A DNA stretch of 64,000 nucleotides from CAWHMS01 sp963830495 (GTDB lineage Bacteria > Actinomycetota > Actinomycetes > Propionibacteriales > Nocardioidaceae), in NCBI GenBank assembly GCA_963830495.1, contig CAWHMS010000003.1, forward strand, positions 124,001-188,000, written 5' to 3'. The position numbers and the translations under genes were made by a program. The notes under the pieces are model-generated. The model did not search any database, was not told where the DNA came from, and saw only the letters and a program-made list of their open reading frames with translations. Shown one piece after another: positions 53,358 through 62,653 of the stretch. Position 1 is the first letter of the stretch. Every line of letters begins with the position of its first letter.

Positions 53358-54212
53358 GTGTCCGGCTTCCATCGCTACGGTCCCGACGTGCTCGCCACCG
53401 ACTGGCGTGCTCCCAAGCAAGGCCGGTCGGTGGAGGTCCGCGCCGATCTCGGCCTGGTCGTCGAGGAGGTCACGACCGACTGGTGTGGCGAGATCGTCCG
53501 CGTCGACCGCGATCTCGGCACCGTCGAGCTGGAGGACCGACGCGGGGTGCGCCGGAGCTTTCCGCTGGGTCCGGGCTTCTTGCTCGACGGGGCACCCGTC
53601 GTACTCGCGGCGCCGCCCCGGCGCGCACCGCGGCGACGCACGGTCACAGCCTCGGGATCCGTCGCCGCGCCGGCGGCCAGGGCCAGGGTTGCGCGAGACA
53701 GCCGGATCTACGTCGAGGGCCGGCACGACGCCGAGCTGGTCGAGAAGGTCTGGGGTGACGATCTCCGTGTCGAGGGCGTCGTGGTGGAGTACCTCGACGG
53801 CGTGGACGACCTGTCAGCACACCTCCGCGCCTTCGGCCCAGGACCTCAGCGCCGGGTCGGCGTACTCGTCGACCATCTCGTCCCCGGCTCCAAGGAGGCC
53901 CGGATCGCGGCCAGCGTGAGCCGGGGGCCGCAGGGCCGGCACGTGCTCGTCGCGGGCCACCCATACGTCGACATCTGGCAGGCCGTCAAGCCGGCGGCAC
54001 TCGGCATCTCGGCCTGGCCGACGGTCCCTCGCGACCAGTCGTGGAAGGCGGGGGTCTGCCAGCAGCTCGGCTGGCCGCACCGGAGCCAAGCCGACATCGC
54101 GCGAGCCTGGCGGCACATCCTCTCGCAGGTCGCGGGCTACGCCGACCTGGAGCCGGCACTTCTCGGCCGGGTCGAGGAGCTGATCGACTTCGTCACCTCC
54201 CCCACCGCCTGA
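53358..54212 (+). CDS. DUF3097 protein
   Basis: 284 residues from a GTG at 53358. TACGGT eight bases before it suggests a leaderless transcript. The DUF3097 text is clear: RYGPDVLATDWRAPKQGRSVEVRADLGLVVEEVTTDWCGEIV, RDSRIYVEGRHDAELVEKVWGDDLRVEGVVVEYLDG, and RVGVLVDHLVPGSKEARIAASVSRGP. The second block looks like a TOPRIM-type fold (VEGRHDAEL, VDHL), suggesting nucleic-acid metal chemistry, but this is my reading and the function is unknown. Convergent with hemW. Confidence 0.88.
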   Translation: MSGFHRYGPDVLATDWRAPKQGRSVEVRADLGLVVEEVTTDWCGEIVRVDRDLGTVELEDRRGVRRSFPLGPGFLLDGAPVVLAAPPRRAPRRRTVTASGSVAAPAARARVARDSRIYVEGRHDAELVEKVWGDDLRVEGVVVEYLDGVDDLSAHLRAFGPGPQRRVGVLVDHLVPGSKEARIAASVSRGPQGRHVLVAGHPYVDIWQAVKPAALGISAWPTVPRDQSWKAGVCQQLGWPHRSQADIARAWRHILSQVAGYADLEPALLGRVEELIDFVTSPTA

Positions 54213-54225
54213 TCCGAGCCCGAGC

Positions 54226-55461
54226 TCACGGAAGCAGCGCTCGCACCACCGCGTCGGCCAGCAGTCGCCCGCGCGGGGTGAGCAGCACTCGGTTGCCGAC
54301 GCCGACGCCCGGGCGGCGCCGCTCGACCAGCCCGTCGGACTCCAGGTCCTCGACCGCCTTGCGCCCACCGCCGTCGAGTACCTCGACCTCGAGCCCCGTG
54401 GCGAGCCTTGACTCCAACAGCACCCGCTCGACCCGCCGGGTCTCGGGATCGAGCACCTCGCGGGCGGCCGCCGGACTCGTCCGCCCGGCAAGGCGGGCGC
54501 CGTATGCCGCCGGGTGCTTGACGTTCCACCAGCGCACGCCGCCGACGTGTGAGTGCGCACCCGGGCCTACTCCCCACCAGTCGGCGCCGGTCCAGTAGCC
54601 GAGGTTGTGGCGGCACCGAGCCGCCTCGCCGCGGGCCCAGTTGGACACCTCATACCAGGAGTAGCCGGCGTCGCCGAGCACCCAGTCGGCGAGCTCGTAC
54701 TTGTCGGCCAGGTCGTCGTCGTCGGGCATCGGCAGCTCGCCTCGAGCAACCTGTCGCGCCAGCGCCGTACCCTCCTCGACGATCAGCGCATAGGCGCTCA
54801 CGTGGTCCGGCTGCAGATCCAGCACGGCGTCCAGGGTCGCGCGCCACTGCGCGATGCTCTCGCCCGGAGTGCCGTAGATCACATCCAGGCTCACCTGGTC
54901 GAAGCCGGCCCGTCGAGCCCACGCCACCACCTGGGGCACCCGCGCAGGGTCGTGGGTGCGGTCCAGCACGGCGAGCACCGGGCGGACGGCGGACTGCATG
55001 CCGAACGAGATCCGGTTGACGCCGCCCGCACGCAACGAGGCCAGGTCGTCCGCCGTGACGCTGTCCGGATTCGACTCCGTGGTCACCTCGGCGCCGTCAC
55101 GCAGACCGAACTCCTCGCGGATGGCCTCGAGTACGCGCAGCAGGTGGGCGGGTGGCAGCAGGGTCGGAGTCCCGCCGCCGAAGAACACCGTCTCGACGGG
55201 TACGTCGACCTCGCCCAGCACCCGACGGGCGATCCGCACCTCCTCGACCGCCGCATCGGCGTACGTCGCTCTAGACGCCCCCGCGACGTCGCCGAGGTCC
55301 GCGGCAGTGTAGGTGTTGAAGTCGCAGTAGCCGCAGCGCACGCTGCAGAAGGGCACGTGCACGTAGAACCCGAGCGGCCGGGAGCCGAGCGCGGACACGG
55401 CAGAGCGGGGCAGTGCTCCGTCGGGCGGGGCAGGATCGCCTTCGGGAGCTGCGGACGGCAC
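54226..55461 (-). CDS. hemW: Radical SAM heme chaperone HemW
   Basis: 411 residues. The radical SAM motif is C-x3-C-x2-C in FCSVRCGYCDFNTY, with the extra Cys-type residue pattern of HemW/HemN relatives. FFGGGTPTLL and TTESNPDSV bind SAM, and RISFGMQSAVRPVL follows. The C-terminal HemN domain is present. HemW hands heme to membrane targets; it lacks true coproporphyrinogen dehydrogenase activity in studied cases. Equivalent to Rv2388c (hemN) in mycobacteria. Confidence 0.92.
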   Translation of the reverse strand: MPSAAPEGDPAPPDGALPRSAVSALGSRPLGFYVHVPFCSVRCGYCDFNTYTAADLGDVAGASRATYADAAVEEVRIARRVLGEVDVPVETVFFGGGTPTLLPPAHLLRVLEAIREEFGLRDGAEVTTESNPDSVTADDLASLRAGGVNRISFGMQSAVRPVLAVLDRTHDPARVPQVVAWARRAGFDQVSLDVIYGTPGESIAQWRATLDAVLDLQPDHVSAYALIVEEGTALARQVARGELPMPDDDDLADKYELADWVLGDAGYSWYEVSNWARGEAARCRHNLGYWTGADWWGVGPGAHSHVGGVRWWNVKHPAAYGARLAGRTSPAAAREVLDPETRRVERVLLESRLATGLEVEVLDGGGRKAVEDLESDGLVERRRPGVGVGNRVLLTPRGRLLADAVVRALLP

Positions 55462-55562
55462 CGGGTCATCCTCTCACTCCGCCGGCTTGTCTCCGGGCAC
55501 AGCGGCCCGGTCGCTAGCCGACCGAAGCGGCCGAGATCCCCTCGACGGCGGCGAGCCAGCCC

Positions 55563-57383
55563 TCAGGCGTAGAGCTTGTCCAGCTCCTCGCGGTAGTGGT
55601 CCTCAACCACCTTGCGCTTGACCTTCATGCTCGGGGTGATCTCGCCGTCCTCGATCGTCAGGTCGCGCTCGAGGATGATGAACTTCTTGATCGTCTCCCA
55701 GCGGTTGAGCGAGGCGTTGAGCTCGTCGACGTACCCCTGCACCATCGCCCGCGCTGCTTCGGACCCGACGATCTCCTCGTACGACGAGCCTGCCATCCCG
55801 TGCTGGGCGGCCCACCCCTCGATCGCCTCGGGATCGAGCGTGACGATCGCGACGCAGAAGTTGCGCTCGTCGCCGTGGACGACGAACTGGCTCGCGAACG
55901 GGCAGACGGCCTTGAACTGTCCCTCGATCAGTTGCGGAGCGACGTATTTGCCGCCCGAGGTCTTGAAGAGGTCCTTCTTGCGGTCTGTCACCTTGACGAA
56001 GCCGTCGGCGTCGACCTCGCCGATGTCACCGGTGTGGAACCAGCCGTCCTTGAGCACCTCTTCGGTCTGGCTGCCGAGGTTGTGATAGCCCTCCATCACC
56101 CCCGGACCCTTGATCAGGATCTCGCCGTCTTCAGCGATCTTGATCTCCGTCCCGTCGAAGGGCAGTCCGACGGTGCCGAACTTGTAGCGCTCGGGACGGT
56201 TGACGAAGGTCCCGGCCGCGGTCTCGGTGAGCCCGTAGCCCTCCAGGATCAAGATGCCCGCCACGTGGAACCACTCGGCGATGTCCTGGTTGAGCTTGGC
56301 CGCGCCCGAGACGAAGAAGCGGAGTCGCCCGCCGAACCGGTCGCGGATCTTGGCGAAGACGAGTTTGTCGAAGACCTTGAACTGGGCGTTGAGCAGCGGT
56401 GGAATGCTCTCTCCGGCCATCCGCCGCCGGGCGACCTCGGTGCCGACCACGAAGGCGCGGTCGAAGATCTTCTTCTTCACTCCGCCCTCGTCGGCTGTCA
56501 TCGTCTTGATGCGCCCGTGCGCCTTCTCGAAGATGCGCGGTGCCGCGCCCATGAACGTCGGCCGCACCACGGCGAGGTTGTCGATGATCTTGTCGACCCT
56601 GCCGTCGACCGCGGTCGGGAAGCCGACCGCCATCTGGGTCGTGAGCAGCACCTTGCCGAAGGAGTGTGCAAGCGGCAGCCAGAGGAACTGGAGATCGTCG
56701 TCCCTGAGCAGCCCGGTCGCCTGTACTGCGACGCCCTCGTAGGTCCAGGCCGAGTGCCGCAACCGCACACCCTTGGGCCGTCCGGTCGTCCCCGACGTGT
56801 AGATAAGCGTGGCGAGGTGTTCCGCGGTCGTGTTGGCGACGCGCTCGGCGACGGCCTCCGGTTGGTCGGCCAGCAGCTCGTCTCCGAGCTTCTCCAGGTC
56901 GTCCATGCTGATGACCCAGTCACCGTCGCTTGGGCCCTCGAAGAGCACGACCTTCGAGACAGCCGGGATGTCGTCACGTCGTTCGCGCAGCTTGTCCAGC
57001 TGGCTCTCGTCCTCGGCGAAGACGACGTGGGAGTCCGAGTCGCCGACGATGAACGCGACATCGTCGGAGATGGTCGAGGGATACACGGTCGTCGTGGCGG
57101 CGCCAGCGGACATGATCGCGAGGTCGGCCAGGATCCACTCGTACCGGGTGCCGCTGGCGATGGCCACGCGCTGCTCTGGCTGGACGCCGAGAGCCATCAG
57201 CCCGGCCGCGAGCCTGGTGACCTGCTCGCCCGCTTCACGCCAGGTGACGGACTTCCAGTCATCGTCGACCGGGTACTGGTACGCGACCCGATCAGGGGTG
57301 GAACCCACCCGGTCGAAGAACATTCGCCCGACCGAAGGCGGTCGGTTGGCCAACAGGGACGCTGCGTTCGACGACTCCACCAT
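55563..57383 (-). CDS. Long-chain fatty-acid--CoA ligase
   Basis: 606 residues. AMP-binding motif TLIYTSGTTGRPKGVRLRH, then FLWLPLAHSFGKVL, the fatty-acyl gate region, EGYGLTETAAGTFVN, DGWFHTGDIGEVDADGFVKVTDRKKDLFKTSGGKYVAP and a catalytic Lys near PSMKVKRKVV. It is close in form to FadD15-type enzymes. It activates long fatty acids in the cytosol for degradation or lipid synthesis. AATACGGT upstream may be the -10 box, and the palindrome at 57428-57441 a repressor site. Confidence 0.92.
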   Translation of the reverse strand: MVESSNAASLLANRPPSVGRMFFDRVGSTPDRVAYQYPVDDDWKSVTWREAGEQVTRLAAGLMALGVQPEQRVAIASGTRYEWILADLAIMSAGAATTTVYPSTISDDVAFIVGDSDSHVVFAEDESQLDKLRERRDDIPAVSKVVLFEGPSDGDWVISMDDLEKLGDELLADQPEAVAERVANTTAEHLATLIYTSGTTGRPKGVRLRHSAWTYEGVAVQATGLLRDDDLQFLWLPLAHSFGKVLLTTQMAVGFPTAVDGRVDKIIDNLAVVRPTFMGAAPRIFEKAHGRIKTMTADEGGVKKKIFDRAFVVGTEVARRRMAGESIPPLLNAQFKVFDKLVFAKIRDRFGGRLRFFVSGAAKLNQDIAEWFHVAGILILEGYGLTETAAGTFVNRPERYKFGTVGLPFDGTEIKIAEDGEILIKGPGVMEGYHNLGSQTEEVLKDGWFHTGDIGEVDADGFVKVTDRKKDLFKTSGGKYVAPQLIEGQFKAVCPFASQFVVHGDERNFCVAIVTLDPEAIEGWAAQHGMAGSSYEEIVGSEAARAMVQGYVDELNASLNRWETIKKFIILERDLTIEDGEITPSMKVKRKVVEDHYREELDKLYA

Positions 57384-57427
57384 GGAAAGGAACCGTATTG
57401 CACGCCGCTACTCGGCGGTAGGCCTTC

Positions 57428-57441
57428 TCACAATGTTGTGA
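57428..57441. promoter_or_regulatory. Candidate operator of the acyl-CoA ligase gene
   Basis: TCACAA-TG-TTGTGA is an inverted repeat with six-base arms, 45 bases before the ligase start. It is unusually AT-rich for this genome. Fatty-acid genes are often controlled by TetR- or GntR-type repressors on such sites. The regulator is not in the window. Confidence 0.4.
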
Positions 57442-57513
57442 TCATCAGGTCGCTCACGGGTCGCTGGCGCACTCGGCAAGCCTGCGGCCGGACATGCGGT
57501 CCGCTCGGGGTTC

Positions 57514-58167
57514 TCAGCCGGCAGCCACCCAGCGCTCGGCCTCCGCACGTGCCCACGGCGGGATCGCGTCGCCCACGGCCAGCAGCCGCGGCAACAGTCC
57601 TCGCTCGGTGGTGAGGGCTCGAAACATCGTCGAGACGGTCACGTCGTGGTCAGGCTCGCGGACGACGACGAGCTCGTCACCTGCCTGGAGCGTCCCCGGG
57701 TGGACGATCCGGAGGTACGGTCCGGGCCTGGCCTCGGCGGTGAATCGCTTCACCCAGGCCCTGCTGTCCAGGCCCTTGACCTCCAGCCAGCCCTGGAAGA
57801 CCCGGCACGGGATGCGCACGTGGGCGACCTCGAACTCGACCGAACCGACCTGCCACCGCTCGCCGATGAGCGCGTCGTTGACGTCGATCCCCTCCGTCGT
57901 GAGGTTCTCGCCGAACCGCCCGTCGGGCAGGTGCGTGCCGAATCGCTCGCCCCAAATGTCGAGGTCCTCGCGGGCAAAGGCATAGACCGCCATGTGGATG
58001 CCACCGTGGTTCTCGGTGTCGGCGACCTGGTCCCCGTCGACGCCGAGCTCGCCGACGCTGACCGTTCCGACGACGTGCGACTTGTCGATGGCGGTCGACC
58101 CGAGAGATCCCGCCCAGCTGGCGGCAACCGGTCGCCCGACGTTGACGGAGCGTACCCGTGCAGTCAT
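57514..58167 (-). CDS. MOSC-domain protein (YiiM-like)
   Basis: 217 residues. MOSC features: TARVRSVNVGRP at the start, VGELGVDGDQVADTENHGGIHMAVYAF, GRFGENLTTEGIDVNDALIGERW and the catalytic-type Cys in VRIPCRVFQGWL. YiiM-like proteins reduce N-hydroxylated compounds with molybdenum cofactor bound to that Cys; this is likely here but not certain. It is followed by a small membrane protein gene. Confidence 0.88.
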   Translation of the reverse strand: MTARVRSVNVGRPVAASWAGSLGSTAIDKSHVVGTVSVGELGVDGDQVADTENHGGIHMAVYAFAREDLDIWGERFGTHLPDGRFGENLTTEGIDVNDALIGERWQVGSVEFEVAHVRIPCRVFQGWLEVKGLDSRAWVKRFTAEARPGPYLRIVHPGTLQAGDELVVVREPDHDVTVSTMFRALTTERGLLPRLLAVGDAIPPWARAEAERWVAAG

Positions 58168-58191
58168 GTCAGTCCCGCACTCTGCGCACCA

Positions 58192-58446
58192 TCAGGTCCC
58201 GTGCTCCGACCGGTCCAGCGCCAGGACGACGATCGCGAAGACCAGCAGCGCCGCACCCAAGGCGAGCACCAGCGGGATCAGCACCCAGGAGGCGATCAAC
58301 AACACGGCGGCCAGGTCGCTGCCGACGTCGGCGACACCCGAGACCAGCGCGACGAGTGCCGCGAGCGCGAGGCCCGACAGGCCGATGACGAGCCAGAGCG
58401 CCGTGACCACGATGCGTTCGCTCGGGGTCACGTCGGCTGCCGCCAT
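58192..58446 (-). CDS. Small membrane protein, two helices
   Basis: 84 residues from the ATG at 58446; upstream codons look non-coding. Two hydrophobic helices, VVTALWLVIGLSGLALAALVALVSGV and AVLLIASWVLIPLVLALGAALLVFAIVVLAL, flank a short acidic loop. The N-terminus is MAAADVTPSE and the end is DRSEHGT. I know no family name. It lies between the kinase-like gene and the MOSC gene on one strand. Confidence 0.65.
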   Translation of the reverse strand: MAAADVTPSERIVVTALWLVIGLSGLALAALVALVSGVADVGSDLAAVLLIASWVLIPLVLALGAALLVFAIVVLALDRSEHGT

Positions 58447-58502
58447 GTGACCAGTGTGCGTCGTACTGATCGATCGGGCCAGCGGCGCACCACCCGCTCG
58501 GC

Positions 58503-59432
58503 TCACTCCTGGACCGCCTTGGCGATCGAGATGCAGCGAGTGATCCACTCGCGCTCCTCGACGTCGAGGTCACGGTGCAGGCGCTCGGCATCCTCGATCG
58601 CCCAGTTGGCGTTGATGATCATGCGGACGACGACCCAGTCGCGAGCTCGGTCCTCGTCCAACCCCGCCACGTCGACCAGCGTGTGAAAGCGACGCCGCAA
58701 GGCGCCACGGAGATCGCCCGTCGCCACCATCTCGTCCCAGCGGTTCCAGAGCATCGGAGCCGGTTCGTAGTGGGGGTCACCTGACATCGGCTTGGGATCG
58801 ATGATCAGCCAGGGTGCGCGCTCCGCGGCCAGCACGTTCTCGTAGTGCAGGTCGCCGTGGATGATGCTGCCGACGCTCACCGGATCGGCCACGAGCTCCC
58901 GGCCGAGCGAGAGGGTCTGCTCCACGAACCGCCTGGGGATGGGTGCGTCGCGCGCCAGCCGGGCCAGTGAGGCGAGCCAGTCGTCGACATACGACGTGAC
59001 CGTCCGCAACTGCGGCGGGGCGGGGCGGTGGATATCGGCATACAACCGAGCGACGATCTCGCACGCCTCGATGTCGTCCAGACTGGTGAGGTCCTGCGTG
59101 TGCAGCCGCTCGAGCAGGAGGGTCTGGCGTGACGGGTCGGCGCGCAGCAGTCGGACTGTCCCACGCCCCGCCCAGTGTCGGAGCGCAAGCGCCTCGTGCT
59201 CGGACTCGTCGTCGCCGTCGAAGTGCACCTTGAGCACCGCAGCCGTGCCTGTTGCGTCCCGCACCGGCAGCACCAGTGAGCAGAAGCCGTGCATCGCGGC
59301 GCCGTCGAGTGTGAGCTCCCACTCGTCTAGGTGATGCTGGGCCAAGCCGGGAAGTCGATCGAGCCAGTCCACCCAGTGCTGCCCCAGCCGCCCCTGCTTC
59401 GCCAGCCCCTGCGGGATGACGACCTCAGTCAT
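58503..59432 (-). CDS. Aminoglycoside/hydroxyurea phosphotransferase-like kinase
   Basis: 309 residues from the ATG at 59432. Kinase-fold points: AAVLKVHFDGDDESEHEALALRHW (Lys for ATP), catalytic loop SIIHGDLHYENVL and metal loop LIIDPKP. It resembles the APH(6)/hydroxyurea phosphotransferase group that includes streptomycin kinases, but most such chromosomal genes have unknown substrates. No resistance claim can be made. The dispersed repeat copy 3 begins just upstream. Confidence 0.83.
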   Translation of the reverse strand: MTEVVIPQGLAKQGRLGQHWVDWLDRLPGLAQHHLDEWELTLDGAAMHGFCSLVLPVRDATGTAAVLKVHFDGDDESEHEALALRHWAGRGTVRLLRADPSRQTLLLERLHTQDLTSLDDIEACEIVARLYADIHRPAPPQLRTVTSYVDDWLASLARLARDAPIPRRFVEQTLSLGRELVADPVSVGSIIHGDLHYENVLAAERAPWLIIDPKPMSGDPHYEPAPMLWNRWDEMVATGDLRGALRRRFHTLVDVAGLDEDRARDWVVVRMIINANWAIEDAERLHRDLDVEEREWITRCISIAKAVQE

Positions 59433-59450
59433 GCCCCGATCTCCTGCCCT

Positions 59451-59486
59451 CAAGGCGGTAGCCACGAATCGGTCGGATCCTTGCGC
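59451..59486. repeat. Dispersed palindromic repeat, copy 3
   Basis: CAAGGCGGTA followed by GCCACGAATCGGTCGGATCC and TTGCGC matches the minus strand of 17441-17494 except for a gap of about ten bases and one or two differences. GCGGTAGC (59455-59462) also pairs with GCTACCGC (59504-59511), which overlaps the lepA stop. It lies between the kinase start and the end of lepA. Confidence 0.6.
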
Positions 59487-59504
59487 GAGGCGAGGTGCGT
59501 GCCG

Positions 59505-61370
59505 CTACCGCTTGGACTTCTCGATGGGCTCGGAGGTGTTGAGCGCTGCGATGAACGCCTCCTGCGGCACCTCCACACGGCCCACCATCTTCATCCGCTT
59601 CTTGCCTTCCTTCTGCTTCTCCAGCAGCTTGCGCTTGCGGGTGATGTCACCGCCGTAGCACTTGGCCAGCACGTCCTTGCGAATGGCGCGGATCGTCTCT
59701 CGGGCGATGATGCGGGCGCCGATGGCGGCCTGGATCGGCACCTCGAACTGCTGCCGCGGGATCAGCTCCTTGAGCTTCTGCGCCAACGAGACCCCGTAGG
59801 CGTAGGCGTTGTCGCGATGCACGATGGCGGAGAAGGCGTCGACGGTGTCGCCGTGCAGCAGGACGTCTACCTTGACCAGGTCGCTGACCTGCTCGCCGAT
59901 CGGCTCGTAGTCGAGCGACGCGTAGCCCTTGGTCCGTGACTTCAGCGCGTCGAAGAAGTCGAACACGATCTCCGCCAGGGGCAAGGTGTAGCGCAGCTCC
60001 ACCCGATCCTCGGACAGGTAGTCCATGCCGTGCAAGGAGCCGCGACGTGTCTGGCAGAGGTCCATGATCGTGCCGATGTAGTCCGCAGGGGTCAGGATCG
60101 TGGCCCGGACCACCGGCTCGTGCACCTCGGCGATCTTGCCCACCGGGTACTCACTGGGGTTGGTGACCGTGATCTCGGAGCCGTCCTCCATCTCGACCCG
60201 GTAGACCACGTTGGGAGCGGTCGAGATCAGGTCGAGGTTGAACTCCCGCTCGAGCCGCTCGCGGACGATCTCCATGTGCAGCAAGCCGAGGAAGCCGCAG
60301 CGGAAGCCGAACCCGAGAGCGCCAGACGTCTCCGGCTCGTACATGAGCGCCGCGTCGTTGAGCTGCAGCTTGTCCAGCGCGTCCCGCAGTGTCGGGTAGT
60401 CGTCGCCGTCGATCGGATAGAGCCCGGCGAACACCATCGGGTTGGGGTGTCGGTAACCGCCGAGCGCCTCGGTGGCCCCGCGGACCGACGACGTCACCGT
60501 GTCGCCGACCCGGGACTGGCGGACCTCCTTGACGCCGGTGATGAGGTAGCCGACCTCCCCCACCCCGATGTCGCCGGCCTTCGTCGGCTCGGGCGAGATC
60601 ACGCCCACCTCGAGCATCTCGTGGACTGCGCCGGTCGACATCATCTTGATCCGGTCGCGGTGGCTGAGCTTGCCGTCGACGACGCGCACGTAGGTGATCA
60701 CTCCGCGATAGGTGTCATAGACCGAGTCGAAGATCAGCGCGCGCGGCGGTGCGTCGGCGTTGCCTTCGGGCGGGGGTACGACGGCCACGATCTCGTTGAG
60801 CAGCGCCTCGACGCCGTCGCCCGTCTTGGCGGAGACGCGTAGCACGTCCGCAGGCTCGCATCCGATGATGTGGGCGATCTCGGCGGCGTACTTGTCCGGT
60901 TGCGCGCTGGGCAGGTCGATCTTGTTCAGCACCGGGATGATGTCGAGGTCGGCGTCGATCGCCAGATAGAGGTTCGCAAGCGTTTGCGCCTCGATTCCCT
61001 GTGCCGCGTCGACCAACAGCACGGCGCCTTCGCACGCCTCGAGCGAGCGGCTCACCTCGTAGGTGAAGTCGACATGCCCTGGCGTGTCGATCATGTTCAG
61101 CACGAAGGTGGCGCCGGCTCGGTCACCCGCCGTGGCCGTCCAGGGCATCCGGACCGCCTGGCTCTTGATGGTGATCCCGCGCTCGCGCTCGATGTCCATC
61201 CGGTCCAGGTACTGCGCACGGGCCGTGCGCTCGTCGACGACACCGGTCAGCTGCAGCATCCGGTCCGCCAGGGTCGACTTACCGTGGTCGATGTGGGCGA
61301 TGATGCAGAAGTTGCGGATGCTCGTCGGGTCTGTGTGGCCAGGTTGCGGCGCCGAAATGGGCTTGGACAC
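59505..61370 (-). CDS. lepA: Elongation factor 4 (LepA)
   Basis: 621 residues. GTPase motifs: AHIDHGKSTLADRML (G1), RERGITIKSQAV (G2 region), MIDTPGHVDFTYEV (G3), NKIDLPSAQP (G4). Domains II to V and the unique C-terminal domain follow, ending KRMKMVGRVEVPQEAFIAAL. It acts on ribosomes to allow back-translocation or assist initiation under stress. Transcribed toward the kinase gene; repeat copy 3 lies between. Confidence 0.97.
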   Translation of the reverse strand: MSKPISAPQPGHTDPTSIRNFCIIAHIDHGKSTLADRMLQLTGVVDERTARAQYLDRMDIERERGITIKSQAVRMPWTATAGDRAGATFVLNMIDTPGHVDFTYEVSRSLEACEGAVLLVDAAQGIEAQTLANLYLAIDADLDIIPVLNKIDLPSAQPDKYAAEIAHIIGCEPADVLRVSAKTGDGVEALLNEIVAVVPPPEGNADAPPRALIFDSVYDTYRGVITYVRVVDGKLSHRDRIKMMSTGAVHEMLEVGVISPEPTKAGDIGVGEVGYLITGVKEVRQSRVGDTVTSSVRGATEALGGYRHPNPMVFAGLYPIDGDDYPTLRDALDKLQLNDAALMYEPETSGALGFGFRCGFLGLLHMEIVRERLEREFNLDLISTAPNVVYRVEMEDGSEITVTNPSEYPVGKIAEVHEPVVRATILTPADYIGTIMDLCQTRRGSLHGMDYLSEDRVELRYTLPLAEIVFDFFDALKSRTKGYASLDYEPIGEQVSDLVKVDVLLHGDTVDAFSAIVHRDNAYAYGVSLAQKLKELIPRQQFEVPIQAAIGARIIARETIRAIRKDVLAKCYGGDITRKRKLLEKQKEGKKRMKMVGRVEVPQEAFIAALNTSEPIEKSKR

Positions 61371-61641
61371 GAACTTCTCTCAGGCTGGGTCAGGGCGTCA
61401 CGCCATTGTTTCACGCCCAGCCACAGCGGCTTGCGCCACGACCGGTGATACGCCGTGCAACCGCTGAGCCGGGACGACTCACCAGACAGAGACGGCCTTC
61501 CGGAACGGCGACGGCCTCCCGGACGAACGTCGGCGCGGCAACCAGTCTCGCTCGCAGGCTCGCTCGACGGCCAGGCCCATCCACGCGGCGCCGATCGTCC
61601 GTCCTCGCGGCCATCCCCTACCAACGCGTGGTAGCGCCGCC
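61371..61641. other. Intergenic stretch before lepA
   Basis: About 270 bases between the end of the coiled-coil gene and lepA, both on the minus strand. CTACCA-ACGCG-TGGTAG (61618-61634) makes a short hairpin just behind the coiled-coil gene stop and may terminate it. Nothing else is recognised; the lepA promoter should be here. Confidence 0.45.
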
Positions 61642-62643
61642 TCAGTCCTCGCGGTCCTCGGGCTCGACCTCTGCCGGCGGGGCGTCGTCATCGTCGGCCA
61701 GCTCGGCCTGACCTTCCTCGACGTCCGTCGCGTCCTCGTCGTCGTCGGCGTGGACCGGGATCAGCCCGACCGGCGCGACGTTGGAGAGGGTGGCCAGCAT
61801 CTGCCGCACATTGGTGAGCTGCGCGTTGATGCTGTCGCGACGCGCCGTCGCCGCGGTGAGCTCGCGTTCCGACTCCGCCCGGATCCGGTCCCCGTGCGCC
61901 CGGGCCTGCGTCACCAGGTCCGAGGCCTGCTGCTGGGCGTCCTCCACGAGCCGTCGGGCGCCGAGCTCGGCCTCGCTCCGGATCCGCTGTGACTCGCCTC
62001 GGGTCTGCTCCAGGTGTGCCTGTGCCTCGTCGAGCTGGTCCCGGGTGGACTCGAACTGCTGGGTGAACTCTGCCTCGACCCGCTCGCGTCGCTCCGCCAG
62101 CGTGGTCTCGAAGTCCGCCGCAGCCTGGGCCGCCTTGGCGCGCTGCGCCTCGAAGACCGCCTGCGCCTCCGCCACCCGGGCGGCAGCGTCGCGCTCGGTC
62201 TCCTCGCGCAGCTCGTCGGCCTGCCGTTGTACGCCGTCGAGCATCGTCTTGGCCTCGGTGTCTGCCTCGCTCCTGCGCTGGTCGGCGTACGCATCGGCGT
62301 CCGTGCGGACCCGCTCGGCCGCCTGCTCCGCCTCACGCTGTCGGGACTCGAAGTCGGACTTGGCGGAGCTGCGGATCTCCGCGGCCTCCTCCTCGGCCAG
62401 GGAGAGGATCTGGCTGACACGGGCGCCGAAGTCGGCGAACGAGGGTGGCTTCGCCTGCTCGGCGGCAGTCTGCTCGTCGGCGTACAGCTGCGCTGCCTCC
62501 AGCTCGCGCACCCGTGCCTCCAGCTCGAGCACCCGCTGCTGCGCCGCGGTGGACTGCTGGGTGAGTTCTTCGATCCGCTGGTCGACCTCGCTGGTCTCGT
62601 ATCCGCGGAGCACGACGCGGAACGACGTCCGGGTGCTGTCCAT
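61642..62643 (-). CDS. Coiled-coil protein with DivIVA-like N-terminus
   Basis: 333 residues from the ATG at 62643 (GAGGC upstream). The first 40 residues, SFRVVLRGYETSEVDQRIEELTQQ, follow the DivIVA lipid-binding pattern (F-x-x-x-x-x-G-Y-x-x-x-E-V-D). Then comes a long Ala/Glu/Arg coiled coil (AEEEAAEIRSSAKSDFESRQREAEQAAERVR and similar), about 220 residues. The end is acidic (HADDDEDATDVEEGQAELADDDDAPPAEVEPEDRED). It probably assembles at poles or septa. The upstream gene is another long coiled coil, 10 bases away. Confidence 0.8.
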   Translation of the reverse strand: MDSTRTSFRVVLRGYETSEVDQRIEELTQQSTAAQQRVLELEARVRELEAAQLYADEQTAAEQAKPPSFADFGARVSQILSLAEEEAAEIRSSAKSDFESRQREAEQAAERVRTDADAYADQRRSEADTEAKTMLDGVQRQADELREETERDAAARVAEAQAVFEAQRAKAAQAAADFETTLAERRERVEAEFTQQFESTRDQLDEAQAHLEQTRGESQRIRSEAELGARRLVEDAQQQASDLVTQARAHGDRIRAESERELTAATARRDSINAQLTNVRQMLATLSNVAPVGLIPVHADDDEDATDVEEGQAELADDDDAPPAEVEPEDRED

Positions 62644-62653
62644 CAGTCTTGCC

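Noticed and set aside
55596..57614. Plus-strand frame of 672 codons opposite the acyl-CoA ligase
   Set aside because: Antisense shadow of a well-supported ligase gene, no domain or start signal.
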